From positions 1 through 26,408 of the forward strand of contig UQHK01000027.1 of assembly GCA_900540855.1 (NCBI GenBank): a stretch of DNA of 26,408 nt. The letters run 5' to 3'. The stretch is from an uncultured Collinsella sp. GTDB taxonomy: Bacteria; Actinomycetota; Coriobacteriia; Coriobacteriales; Coriobacteriaceae. Within the stretch, counting starts at the first letter, position 1. Every line of letters begins with the position of its first letter. Under the pieces are notes generated by a model. It ran no database searches, was not told the origin of the DNA, and worked only from the letters and a program-made list of their open reading frames with translations. The position numbers and the translations under genes were made by a program. Shown here in pieces: positions 16,137 to 24,316 of the stretch.

Positions 16137-16859
16137 ATGCTCAAAATCATCGCCTGCGACGACGACGTCGCCTTTCTAGATAACCTGCACCGCATGATCA
16201 ACCGCTGGTCGGCCGAGACGGGTACGGCGGTCGATGTTGCGCTCGTTACGCGCGGCGAGGACCTGCTGGCACGCCATGCCGCATCGCGCGCCGACATTAT
16301 CATGCTCGACATGATCATGCCGCTCGTCAACGGCATGGACACCGCCCGCGAGCTGCGCCAATCCGATACCGCCGTACGCTTGGTGTTCCTCACCTCATCG
16401 CCCGAGTTCGCGCTTGAGTCCTACGAGGTCCGCGCCTTCGACTACCTGCTCAAACCCGTGACCTACGAGCGCGTGGCGCAATTGCTCGACGAGCTGTCGA
16501 GCCTGCGTCCGGCAGCGACCGACGAGCTCGTCATCAAGACGTCCTTTGGCTACCATGCCCTGCGCCTATCCGATATCGAATATGCCGAGGCTCGCAACAA
16601 GCACGTGATCTTCCACCTGCGCGATGGCCGCGATATCGAGGCGCTCGAACCGTTCCGCAGCATCGAGGACCGACTGGCCCAAAACGCGACCTTCTTTAAA
16701 TGCCACCGCAGCTACCAGGTCAATCTGCGCAACATCGACCACTTTAACCGCACGGAAATCGTCATGCGCTCGGGCGCGTGCATCCCGCTGGCGCGCAGCT
16801 GCAAGCAGGGATTCCAGGATGCCTACTTTGCGGCACGGTTCGAGGGCGGGAGACGCTGA
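16137..16859 (+). CDS. LytTR-family response regulator (AgrA/ComE type)
   Basis: A 240-residue cytosolic regulator. Residues 1-120 are a receiver domain: acidic pocket CDDD (8-10), phospho-acceptor Asp58 in IIMLDMIMP, a switch Thr/Ser in FLTSS, and Lys in YLLKPVTYE. Residues about 130-235 are a LytTR DNA-binding domain, shown by FGYHALRLSDIEYAEARNKH, FFKCHRSYQVNLRNI and the terminal helix. The ATG at 16137 follows AAGGGGGCCCAAT; the longer upstream frame has no ribosome binding site. The last two bases TGA overlap the kinase ATG (TGATG), so the pair is translationally coupled. No agrB/agrD-like gene is nearby, so its signal is unknown. Confidence 0.94.
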   Translation: MLKIIACDDDVAFLDNLHRMINRWSAETGTAVDVALVTRGEDLLARHAASRADIIMLDMIMPLVNGMDTARELRQSDTAVRLVFLTSSPEFALESYEVRAFDYLLKPVTYERVAQLLDELSSLRPAATDELVIKTSFGYHALRLSDIEYAEARNKHVIFHLRDGRDIEALEPFRSIEDRLAQNATFFKCHRSYQVNLRNIDHFNRTEIVMRSGACIPLARSCKQGFQDAYFAARFEGGRR

Positions 16860-18136
16860 TGCTTTCCTCGGCAGAACTGGTACTTTGGGCAATCCACCAT
16901 GCGACGACATTGCTCTTTGGCGTCTTTGCCTCGGCGGCTCTGTGCGGTGTCGAGATCAACGGCCGCCATTCGCTCGAGCTGGTGGGGGTCGGCGCCGCAA
17001 CCGGATGCGCATTCGGCCTCGCCAATGCCGTCGGCGGCGAGCTTTTCGCCCGACAGGCCTATCCGCTCGTCGTGCATCTGCCGCTTGTCGTCTACCTGTG
17101 CGTACGCTATCGCCTGAGTCCGCTGCTCGCCATCCTGGGCGTTACCAGTGCCTACCTGAGCTGCCAGTTTAGCAACTGGATGGGCATCGCCGCGCTCGCC
17201 GCCACCGATTCGCAGGTCGCGTACTACGCGGCGCGCATCATCACCACGCTCGGCGTCTTTGCCGTCTTGTTGCATTGGGCAAGCGACATTGGCCCCCGCC
17301 TGGCGATCAAAAGCCCCACCGAGCTGGAAATTCTGCTCATCCTGCCGCTCGTCTACTACATCTTCGACTACGCCACCAACGTCTATACCACGCTCTTCCA
17401 CTCGGGCTCGGTAGTAACCGTTGAGTTTTTGGCGTTCGCCCTCTGCGCGTTCTACCTTATGTTTCTTGCCGTCTACCTTCGCGAATACGAGGCAAAGGAA
17501 ATCGCCGAGCGCGAGCGCTGGATGCTCGCGACCCGCGACAGCGCGGCCATCAAAGAGCTCGAAGCCTGGCGCCAGTCCGGACGCGAGCTCTCGGTTCTCC
17601 GTCACGATATGCGCCACTACCTGCGCGGTCTAGCAGCCCTGATCGAAGAGGGTCGCACCGATGAGGCACTCGAGCGCATCGACGCGCTCTGCGAGACCAA
17701 CGACCGCACCGCCGTGCGCCGCTACTGCGCCAACGAAACGGTCAACATTGCGCTCTCGTCGCTTTCCGCGGACATCAACGCGCACGGCATCACCGCCGAC
17801 CTGCGAGCCGCCGTGCCCGAAACCGTCCACGTGGGCGATGCCGATCTGTTCAGTGTGGTATCGAACGCCCTGGACAATGCCATCGCCGCGGCGAGCGCCG
17901 CCCCCGAAGGCAAGCGGTTTGTCGACCTGGACCTTCGCTACGAAGACGGTCAGCTTCTATTGCTGGTTTCCAACACGTTTGGCCGTGCGCCGCACATGGT
18001 CGACGGCATGCCCGTGGCTCAGCACACTGGGCACGGCTTTGGCACCAAGAGCATTAAACTTGCCGTCGAGCGCATGAACGGCAACTGCCAGTTCCGCATT
18101 AACGGCGACCGGTTTGAGCTGCGCGCCGTGATGTAG
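16859..18136 (+). CDS. AgrC-like GHKL sensor histidine kinase
   Basis: A 425-residue membrane kinase. The N-terminal about 200 residues are a string of hydrophobic helices, probably six or seven membrane passes, typical of peptide-sensing AgrC/ComD-like kinases. A cytosolic coiled helix (EYEAKEIAERERWM) leads into the H box ELSVLRHDMRHYLRGL, with the phospho-accepting His near residue 248. The ATPase follows with N box ALDNAIAAA and G box GHGFGTKSI, of the HATPase_c_5 type. The ATG at 16859 overlaps the response regulator stop. It ends only 18 bp from the convergent gene on the other strand. Partner is surely the preceding LytTR protein; the ligand is unknown. Confidence 0.93.
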   Translation: MLSSAELVLWAIHHATTLLFGVFASAALCGVEINGRHSLELVGVGAATGCAFGLANAVGGELFARQAYPLVVHLPLVVYLCVRYRLSPLLAILGVTSAYLSCQFSNWMGIAALAATDSQVAYYAARIITTLGVFAVLLHWASDIGPRLAIKSPTELEILLILPLVYYIFDYATNVYTTLFHSGSVVTVEFLAFALCAFYLMFLAVYLREYEAKEIAERERWMLATRDSAAIKELEAWRQSGRELSVLRHDMRHYLRGLAALIEEGRTDEALERIDALCETNDRTAVRRYCANETVNIALSSLSADINAHGITADLRAAVPETVHVGDADLFSVVSNALDNAIAAASAAPEGKRFVDLDLRYEDGQLLLLVSNTFGRAPHMVDGMPVAQHTGHGFGTKSIKLAVERMNGNCQFRINGDRFELRAVM

Positions 18137-18154
18137 GGGCTGCCGCCAGCCTCG

Positions 18155-18730
18155 CTACAGCGGTGCAGCCGCCGGGGTCAGCCGCTTGATGTAGGCCCAC
18201 ATGCGCTGCTTGGCGGCCTTGTCGGTGAGCGCCGCCTCAAAACCGTCGAGCGCCAGCACGCGGCGCCCCTGCACATGGGCGACCAGGCCGGGCTTGAGCA
18301 TGGCAGTGTCAAAGTCATCAATCGCCACAAGCATATCGGCATAGGTCTCGCGCATGACATCGGCCGCGCTGTTGTCCAGCAGCAGCACCGCCTCGGGGTC
18401 TAAGGTCTCCAGCGCCTCGCGGAACAGATCGCACGTCAGGGCCTCGCCCGCCGCGACCGCTCCGTCGCCCGCGCCGGCGACGCTTGCCAGCACGCAAAAA
18501 TCCTCGGGGGCATATCCGATGGCGCCGAGCGCCTTGCGCAACGCGGCGCCATCCGCGCCGGCAGCCAGCTCGCCGCCCGAGCACTCGGCTTCATCCAAAT
18601 CGCCTTTGACCAGCACAATCGGCGAGCACGCGTTGCCCGCGATACGCACACCGCGATCTGCAAGCGACGCGAGCTCCCGCTCGGTCGCCTGAGCGATGGC
18701 TTCTTTTTTCTGGCTTTGTGACGTGGGCAT
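18155..18730 (-). CDS. Uracil-DNA-glycosylase-superfamily-like protein, degenerate
   Basis: A 191-residue cytosolic protein that I recognise only loosely. Its layout resembles family 4/SPO1-type UDG folds: a VLVKGDLDE strand-loop, ELAAGADGAALRKALGAIGY in place of the PFVGRAG-helix, CDLFREALETLDPEAVLLLD in the position of the KPKVIVALG strand, then a C-terminal AKQRMWAYIKRL helix. The catalytic G-A-P motif and Fe-S cysteines expected of an active family 4 enzyme are not present, so DNA repair activity is doubtful. The start at 18730 (MPTSQSQKK) follows GGAGAGCGC; an in-frame start at 18760 is less well supported. It is convergent with the kinase gene and divergent from thioredoxin. Confidence 0.6.
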   Translation of the reverse strand: MPTSQSQKKEAIAQATERELASLADRGVRIAGNACSPIVLVKGDLDEAECSGGELAAGADGAALRKALGAIGYAPEDFCVLASVAGAGDGAVAAGEALTCDLFREALETLDPEAVLLLDNSAADVMRETYADMLVAIDDFDTAMLKPGLVAHVQGRRVLALDGFEAALTDKAAKQRMWAYIKRLTPAAAPL

Positions 18731-18758
18731 GCGCTCTCCAATCGTTTGCGTGCCCACC

Positions 18759-18803
18759 ATTATATAAAAGAGCCGCCCGCGAGTGGTTGCTTTGCGGGCC
18801 GCT
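18759..18803 (-). promoter_or_regulatory. Minus-strand -10 box and terminator-like hairpin upstream of UDG-like gene
   Basis: On the minus strand AGCGGCCCGC (18803-18794) pairs with GCGGGCGGCT (18780-18771), nine of ten bases, followed by CTTTTATATA. This looks like a terminator or attenuator. A perfect TATAAT -10 sequence (18764-18759) overlaps its T tract and lies about 29 bp before the gene start. Which role is real is uncertain. Confidence 0.35.
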
Positions 18804-18866
18804 GGGTATAAGCACGGTCGTACTGAGTTTTACGCGGCCGAGCCGCGTCGTATTATGGAGGTCACC

Positions 18867-19187
18867 ATGGCTGACATTAAGCAGATTACCCCCGAGAACT
18901 TCGATTCCGTCGTTAACGGCAGCCTTCCCGTGCTGGTTGATTTTTGGGCGCCCTGGTGCGGGCCCTGCCGATCGCTCTCGCCCGTCGTGGACGAGGTAGC
19001 CGACGAGCTGGCCGGCAAGCTTGCCGTTGCCAAGTGCAACGTCGATGACAATCAGGACTTGGCCATGAAGTTTGGCGTCATGAGCATCCCCACGCTGATT
19101 GTCTTTAAGAACGGTGAGGAGGTCGACCGCTCGGTCGGCGCGCTGCCCAAGGCAAGGCTGCAGGCATTGCTGGAGAAGCACCTGTAA
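18867..19187 (+). CDS. trxA: Thioredoxin
   Basis: A 106-residue cytosolic disulfide reductant with the canonical redox centre VDFWAPWCGPC (Cys31, Cys34) and the cis-proline segment SIPTLIVFKNGEEV. Length and all strands fit the classic thioredoxin fold, with no signal peptide. The ATG at 18867 is chosen because TATGGAGGTCACC gives a strong ribosome binding site; the frame is open about 28 codons further upstream without one. Monocistronic, with its own terminator at 19309-19346. Confidence 0.96.
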   Translation: MADIKQITPENFDSVVNGSLPVLVDFWAPWCGPCRSLSPVVDEVADELAGKLAVAKCNVDDNQDLAMKFGVMSIPTLIVFKNGEEVDRSVGALPKARLQALLEKHL

Positions 19188-19308
19188 TACGCTGGTTACA
19201 TTTTGGCGTCCTGCCGCCGTCCATGAGCGCTTTTGCACCGCTCGCCGGACTTCTGGATGCACCGCGTGCGACCACGGATAGTATGGTAAATACAAACAGC
19301 CCCCAGTG

Positions 19309-19346
19309 AACGGGTGCGGGTCACACAGACTCGCACCCGTTTTCTT
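19309..19346 (+). terminator. Intrinsic terminator after thioredoxin
   Basis: Arms 19309-19321 and 19329-19341 pair over 13 positions with one G-T wobble around a 7-base loop, and TTTTCTT follows. It ends the thioredoxin transcript about 120 bp after its stop codon. Confidence 0.85.
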
Positions 19347-19418
19347 ATGCGGTAGCGCCCCGCGCGGGCGTAGTAGAATCTGAACCACTGGATTGCCCCG
19401 AGCATAAGGAGATTTCTC

Positions 19419-19667
19419 ATGCATGACGTCGGAATGAATATGAGCCAGCTTGCCATGAGCGTCAAGCAGGTCGACGACACTATCGAGCTCGCCCACGAGT
19501 GGAGCCATCAGCTGCTGCATGCGACCGAGAATTTTGACATGGAGCGCATTGGCGCCAAGCTCGAAGCTGCCATGGCCGCACTGCACGAGGCGCATGACGC
19601 GCTCGAGGGCTACGAGGAAGCCATCGAGGCCGACCACAACTCCGTCGGCTCCGTAAAGCTGGTGTAG
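19419..19667 (+). CDS. Small helical protein of unknown function
   Basis: An 82-residue acidic protein that is probably all alpha-helical (KQVDDTIELAHEWSHQLLH, then LEAAMAALHEAHDALEGYEE). It has five or more histidines but no cysteine, no signal peptide and no membrane segment. AAGGAGATTTCTC precedes the ATG, a strong ribosome binding site. The following NikR gene starts one base after its stop, so the two are very likely co-transcribed and co-translated. This linkage, and the His content, hint at a role in metal handling, but nothing in the sequence proves it. Confidence 0.75.
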   Translation: MHDVGMNMSQLAMSVKQVDDTIELAHEWSHQLLHATENFDMERIGAKLEAAMAALHEAHDALEGYEEAIEADHNSVGSVKLV

Positions 19668-19668
19668 G

Positions 19669-20178
19669 GTGTCCGAACACGAACACGAGCACGGCTGCGG
19701 GCACGACCACCGCAACGACACGGGCGACGAAGCGAGCTGCCGTTGCGGCGGCGGCTCCGAGCTGGTCCGTTTTTCGGTCACCGCGCCCGATGACCTACTG
19801 CGCCGCTTTGACGAGCAGATCGCACGCCGCGGCGACGTGGCCAACCGCTCCGAGGCAGTGCGCGATTTGATTCGTGCCTCGATCGCCAAAGAGCAAATGC
19901 GCACGCCCGATGAGCACGTTATCGGGTCGCTCACCATGATCTACGACCACCACACCGGCGATCTGACGCGCCGCCTGGACGAGGTGCAGCACGACTACAC
20001 CGACGAGATCGTATCGACCATGCACGTGCATCTTGATCACCACAACTGTCTGGAGATCCTGGCACTCAAGGGTCGCGGCGAGCGCGTCTACGAACTAGCC
20101 GACCGCCTGCTGGGCCTGCGCGGCGTTAAGCACGGCGAGCTCACCTGCGCCGCCACCAGGCAAAGTCTGGGGCTATAG
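19669..20178 (+). CDS. nikR: NikR nickel-responsive regulator with His/Cys-rich N-terminal tail
   Basis: A 169-residue nickel-sensing transcription factor. Residues 31-72 are the ribbon-helix-helix DNA-binding domain (LVRFSVTAPDDLLRRFDEQI, NRSEAVRDLIRAS). The C-terminal ACT-like domain keeps all four nickel ligands of E. coli NikR: His108, His119, His121 and Cys127 (QHD, MHVHLDHHNCLEI). The GTG at 19669 gives a 30-residue extension, MSEHEHEHGCGHDH and then SCRCGGGS, with six histidines and three cysteines. Canonical NikR has no such tail; it looks like the metal-storage tails of HypB or SlyD. A later start would remove it, but no better ATG/GTG is seen before the RHH domain. It sits directly before the hyp genes. 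Confidence 0.9.
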   Translation: MSEHEHEHGCGHDHRNDTGDEASCRCGGGSELVRFSVTAPDDLLRRFDEQIARRGDVANRSEAVRDLIRASIAKEQMRTPDEHVIGSLTMIYDHHTGDLTRRLDEVQHDYTDEIVSTMHVHLDHHNCLEILALKGRGERVYELADRLLGLRGVKHGELTCAATRQSLGL

Positions 20179-20201
20179 CGGGATTTTCCGCAGCGCACCT
20201 G

Positions 20202-20272
20202 CCAAAAAGGGACAGGTTTGTTTTGGCAGGTTTAGAAGTTTTACCTACCAAAATAACCCTGTCCCTTTTTGG
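20202..20272. repeat. Long imperfect palindrome between nikR and hypF
   Basis: A perfect 15-bp pair, 20202-20216 and 20258-20272 (CCAAAAAGGGACAGG and its complement), encloses a second imperfect pair at 20217-20231 and 20243-20257. Together they make a roughly 30-bp hairpin with a loop of about 11 bases. T runs occur on both strands, so it can act as a bidirectional transcription terminator or as a REP-like intergenic repeat. Its place 24 bp before the hypF start makes premature termination of hypF transcripts possible. Confidence 0.7.
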
Positions 20273-20295
20273 TCGGTTTTGATGAGGGGTGTCGC

Positions 20296-22764
20296 ATGCG
20301 GCATGTGCATATTCATGTGACGGGCATTGTGCAGGGCGTTGGCATGCGACCGTTTGTGTATCGCGAGGCCGTGGCGCATGGCATTTGCGGCTGGGTGCTC
20401 AATGCGGGCGACGGCGTGCACATCGAGGCGCATGCTCCGGCCGATGCGCTCGATGCTTTTGTTGCCGCGCTTTCTGAGCATGCGCCTGCGGCAGCCCGCG
20501 TAGAGCACGTCGAGGTTGTGGGCTTGGCAGCCAACGGTTGGGATGCCGTCAATGAAGAGGGTTTTCGCATCGTAGCATCGCAGGACCAGACCGCGCACAC
20601 GACGCTCGTCTCGCCCGATATCGCCACCTGCGACGATTGCCTGCGCGAGTTGTTCGATCCCGCCGACCGACGCTATCACTACCCCTTTATCAACTGCACT
20701 AACTGCGGCCCACGCTTTACCATCATCCGATCGTTGCCTTATGACCGAGCGGCCACGTCGATGAATTGTTTTCCCATGTGCCCCGAGTGCGCCGAGGAGT
20801 ATGCCGACCCACTCGACCGGCGTTTTCACGCGCAGCCCGATGCCTGCTTTGATTGCGGGCCGCATATTACGTGGCGCGAGGCGGGCGTGGGCGATGGGCG
20901 GGACGAAGCCGCCGCGTCACTGGCCGTCGGTACCACGCGCGAGACCAGCGACGCCATTATCGACCGCTGTGTTGAGCTGCTGGCCTGTGGCAGTATCGTC
21001 GCTATCAAGGGTCTGGGCGGATTTCACTTGGCATGCGACGCCTCCAACGAGCAGGCGGTAGCCGAGCTTCGCCGCCGCAAACGCCGCAGCAACAAGCCGC
21101 TTGCCGTTATGGTGCGCGACCTTGCCGACGTTGAACGCCTGTGCCATGTCAACGACGTTGAACGCGGCTTGCTGGCCGGCAGCATTCGCCCCATTGTGCT
21201 GCTGCGCCGACGTGCCGCTTGCGAGAGCGGCGATTCTCCCAACGCCCTCGCGCTCGCGCTGTCCGTCGCACACGACCTTCCCGAGCTCGGTGTTATGCTC
21301 CCCTACACCCCGCTTCAGCATTTGTTGCTTGCCGCGGCAGAAGCCCGCGGTATGCACGCGCTCGTCATGACCAGCGGAAACCTGAGCGAAGAACCCATCG
21401 AGACCGACGACGACCTTGCCTGGGAACACCTCGTTGCCGCCGGCATCGCCGACGCGTTGCTCGGTAACGACCGCGCGATTCTCTCGCGCTACGACGACTC
21501 CGTAGTGCGAGAGGCGAACGGCGCCGTTATGCCCGTTCGCCGCGCTCGCGGATATGCACCCCAGCCGCTGCCGTTGCCGGCGCTCGACGGCGCTCCGTCC
21601 TGCGTGCTCGCCTGCGGGCCACAACAAAAGGCCACGATTGCGCTCACGCGTGAAAGGACGAACGGCGAGGCAACCTGTTTTGTGTCGCAGCATATCGGCG
21701 ATGTTGAAAACGGCGGGACCTTCGATGCCTGGAACGCCGCGCGCACGCGCTTGGAAGATCTCTTTGACTTGGCACCCGCCGCCTTGGCCTGCGATTTGCA
21801 CCCCAGCTATCTATCGAGCCAGTGGGCGCGCGAGCAGGCGCGGAAATGCAATCTGCCGCTCGTCGAGGTGCAGCACCATCATGCGCATGTCGCGAGCGTA
21901 ATGGCCGAGGCTATCGCCGCGGGCCAGCTTACAACCGACGCGCGCGTCCTTGGCATCGCCTTTGACGGCACCGGCGCCGGCACCGATGGGACCATTTGGG
22001 GCGGCGAGTTTCTTGTTGCCAGCCTTGGCGGCTTTGAGCGCGCCGCGCATTTGCGCACCTGGGCGCTCCCCGGCGGGGCGGCCTCCGTGCGTGACGCCCG
22101 CCGCAACGCCTTCGCCTTGCTCAGTGAGCTCGGCCTGCTCGAACACCCGGGGGCCGAGCGGCTCTTAGGCGACCTAGACGAGCAAACACGGAGCGTGACG
22201 GCAACGATGATCGAACGTGGCATCAACAGCCCGCGCACCAGCAGCATGGGTCGCTTGTTTGATGCCGCAGCCGCGATCCTGGGCATTTGCGGCCAGGCGA
22301 CCTACGAGGGTGAACCCGCCATCGAGCTTGAGGCCGCCGCCTGGCGCGCGCTCGGCAGCGAAAGTATCTGCCCCACCGGCAATATGGCCAGCTTTTCCGT
22401 AACCGAATCATCCAGTCCGGACGACTGCCATGCTCTGAACTCCAGACCGCTTTTTGAGGCGCTTTTGGAGGGAATCAGGGCCGGCGTGCCCGCCGGCAGG
22501 CTCGCGCTCGACTTCCATGACGCCGTCGCACGCGCATCGGCCCGCATCGCAAACGAGATCTGCGCCCGTGAAGGCCTCGACACCGTCGTGCTCTCGGGCG
22601 GCGTGTTCATGAACCGACTTTTGCTTCAGCTCCTTACCCACGAACTCAAAGACGCCGGTCTTGCCGTCTTGGTCCCCCACTCCGTGCCCGTCAACGACGG
22701 CTGCATCGCCTACGGTCAGGCGGCAATCGCACGCGCTCGCCTCGCGCAGACAGCATCGCGATAG
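20296..22764 (+). CDS. hypF: Carbamoyltransferase HypF
   Basis: HypF uses carbamoyl phosphate and ATP to load a carbamoyl group on the C-terminal Cys of HypE, the source of the CN ligands of [NiFe] hydrogenase. The 822-residue protein has all parts in order: acylphosphatase domain 1-90 (GIVQGVGMRPFVYREA), paired zinc motifs about 110-180 (CDDC, CTNC, CPEC, CFDC), a YrdC/Sua5-like domain about 200-385 (IVAIKGLGGFHLACDA and RRSNKPLAVMV), and a Kae1-like domain with VQHHHAHVASVMAE, FDGTGAGTDGTIWGGEF and VVLSGGVFMNRLL. The ATG at 20296 follows GAGGGGTGTCGC; an upstream ATG at 20269 lies within the palindrome and is unlikely. It is the first of four hyp genes. Confidence 0.97.
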   Translation: MRHVHIHVTGIVQGVGMRPFVYREAVAHGICGWVLNAGDGVHIEAHAPADALDAFVAALSEHAPAAARVEHVEVVGLAANGWDAVNEEGFRIVASQDQTAHTTLVSPDIATCDDCLRELFDPADRRYHYPFINCTNCGPRFTIIRSLPYDRAATSMNCFPMCPECAEEYADPLDRRFHAQPDACFDCGPHITWREAGVGDGRDEAAASLAVGTTRETSDAIIDRCVELLACGSIVAIKGLGGFHLACDASNEQAVAELRRRKRRSNKPLAVMVRDLADVERLCHVNDVERGLLAGSIRPIVLLRRRAACESGDSPNALALALSVAHDLPELGVMLPYTPLQHLLLAAAEARGMHALVMTSGNLSEEPIETDDDLAWEHLVAAGIADALLGNDRAILSRYDDSVVREANGAVMPVRRARGYAPQPLPLPALDGAPSCVLACGPQQKATIALTRERTNGEATCFVSQHIGDVENGGTFDAWNAARTRLEDLFDLAPAALACDLHPSYLSSQWAREQARKCNLPLVEVQHHHAHVASVMAEAIAAGQLTTDARVLGIAFDGTGAGTDGTIWGGEFLVASLGGFERAAHLRTWALPGGAASVRDARRNAFALLSELGLLEHPGAERLLGDLDEQTRSVTATMIERGINSPRTSSMGRLFDAAAAILGICGQATYEGEPAIELEAAAWRALGSESICPTGNMASFSVTESSSPDDCHALNSRPLFEALLEGIRAGVPAGRLALDFHDAVARASARIANEICAREGLDTVVLSGGVFMNRLLLQLLTHELKDAGLAVLVPHSVPVNDGCIAYGQAAIARARLAQTASR

Positions 22765-22895
22765 GCTGTTTTGCCAACCTGCGCGCCGCCGTCTCACAGG
22801 TGTAACGCGTTTGCTCGTGACTCCCACGAGCGCTACCATCAACTGATGGATAATTAGGCGCCTATCCAGCGCAAAACGTATAAAAGGGGAACATT

Positions 22896-23156
22896 ATGTG
22901 CCTTGCCGTTCCCGGTAAAGTGGTCAAACGCGACGACGACCTTAAGGCGACCGTCGACATGATGGGCATCGAGCGCCCCATTTCGCTGCGCCTCGTGCCG
23001 ACGGCACAGGTAGGCGACTATATTCTCGTGCACGCCGGCTTTGGCATTCAGATTGTCGACGAGCAGGAAGCCCAAGAGACACTCGAGCTCGTCAATACCA
23101 TGACCGAGCTGGCCGAAGAGGACCAACTCGCCACCAACCCGGCCGAGGCATACTAG
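22896..23156 (+). CDS. hypC: Hydrogenase maturation chaperone HypC
   Basis: An 86-residue cytosolic chaperone that binds HypD and the hydrogenase large subunit during Fe(CN)2CO assembly. The essential N-terminus MCLAVPGKV is intact, with Cys2 exposed after Met removal. A central beta-rich part (VGDYILVHAGFGIQIVDE) is typical of the HypC OB-like barrel. AAAAGGGGAAC precedes the ATG. The 131-bp gap after hypF holds a 7-bp hairpin (22813-22819 with 22825-22831) but no clear terminator. The stop overlaps the hypD GTG by one base. Confidence 0.97.
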   Translation: MCLAVPGKVVKRDDDLKATVDMMGIERPISLRLVPTAQVGDYILVHAGFGIQIVDEQEAQETLELVNTMTELAEEDQLATNPAEAY

Positions 23157-24268
23157 TGGCGGCGGCGCAGCCGGTTCGCTCCGGTATCGACTTTTCGGCA
23201 TTTCGCGACCCCAAGCTGGCTCGCGAGCTCATCGATCGTATTCATGAGCTTGTCGGCAACCGCAGCATCAACCTTATGGAAGTCTGCGGTACGCATACCG
23301 TGAGCATTGGCCGCTATGGCTTTCATTCCATTATGCCGGCCGGGCTCAAACTGCTAAGCGGCCCGGGGTGCCCCGTTTGCGTCACCGCCAACCGCGACAT
23401 CGATCACGCAATCGCGCTTTCCAGCATGGACGGCGCCATCATCACCACCTTTGGCGACATGATGCGCGTGCCCGGATCGTCCACCTCGCTTGCCGCGCAA
23501 AAGGCGGCGGGGCGCGACATCCGCATCGTCTATTCTCCGCTCGACGCACTCGACATTGCCGAGCAAAATCCCGAACGCCCGGTCATCTTTATGGGCGTCG
23601 GCTTTGAGACCACAACGCCCACCATTGCCGCCGCTATCCTGGAGGCCGACGCGCGCGGGCTCCAGAACTTCTCGGTCTACTGTGCTCACAAGACCACGCC
23701 GCCGGCTCTGCGTGCGATCTCCAACGACCCCGAGACCGCCATCAACGGCTTTATCCTGCCGGGTCACGTCGCTACCATCACAGGCCTGGCACCCTTTGGG
23801 TTTTTGGTCGACGAGTTCGAGACCCCCGGCGTGGTCACGGGATTTGAACCGGTCGATATCTTGCAGGGCATCTGTATGCTGGTCCAGATGGTTGTCGAGC
23901 ACAGGCCCGCAATCGACAACGCCTACCGCCGTGGCGTCAACGCTGACGGCAACCCCGTGGCGCGCCAGCTGGTCGAGCAGGTGTTTGAGCCGTGCGACAC
24001 CACGTGGCGCGGGCTGGGACCGATTGTGAATTCGGGTCTTTCCATCCGACCCGAATTCGCGCGCTTTGATGCCGGCGCCCGCTTTGACGTACCCATTGAA
24101 CCGACGGTCGAGCCACGCGGCTGCCGCTGCGGCGACGTGCTGCGCGGAGCCATCACGCCGAGCGACTGTCCTCTGTTTGGCCGCGCTTGCACGCCCGAAC
24201 ATCCCGTCGGCCCGTGCATGGTGAGCTCCGAAGGTAGCTGCGCGGCGTACTTTAGATACCGCGACTAG
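23156..24268 (+). CDS. hypD: Fe-S hydrogenase maturation protein HypD
   Basis: HypD is the scaffold on which the Fe(CN)2CO unit is built together with HypC and HypE. The 370-residue protein shows the redox motifs LMEVCGTHT and SGPGCPVCVT, GFETTTPT, LPGHV, and the C-terminal [4Fe-4S] ligand region RGCRCGDVLRG then CPLFGRAC and MVSSEGSC. The GTG start at 23156 overlaps the hypC stop (TAGTG), proving coupling. An alternative start is not seen. Gene order C-D-E is the usual one. Confidence 0.97.
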   Translation: MAAAQPVRSGIDFSAFRDPKLARELIDRIHELVGNRSINLMEVCGTHTVSIGRYGFHSIMPAGLKLLSGPGCPVCVTANRDIDHAIALSSMDGAIITTFGDMMRVPGSSTSLAAQKAAGRDIRIVYSPLDALDIAEQNPERPVIFMGVGFETTTPTIAAAILEADARGLQNFSVYCAHKTTPPALRAISNDPETAINGFILPGHVATITGLAPFGFLVDEFETPGVVTGFEPVDILQGICMLVQMVVEHRPAIDNAYRRGVNADGNPVARQLVEQVFEPCDTTWRGLGPIVNSGLSIRPEFARFDAGARFDVPIEPTVEPRGCRCGDVLRGAITPSDCPLFGRACTPEHPVGPCMVSSEGSCAAYFRYRD

Positions 24269-24316
24269 CCCGGACGTCCCCGCGTACCGGCACCACCCAC
24301 GATTGGAGTTTTCGAT

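Noticed and set aside
19188..20295. Search for a canonical NikR operator (GTATGA-N16-TCATAC) near nikR and hypF
   Set aside because: No convincing match was found on either strand, so no operator is reported.
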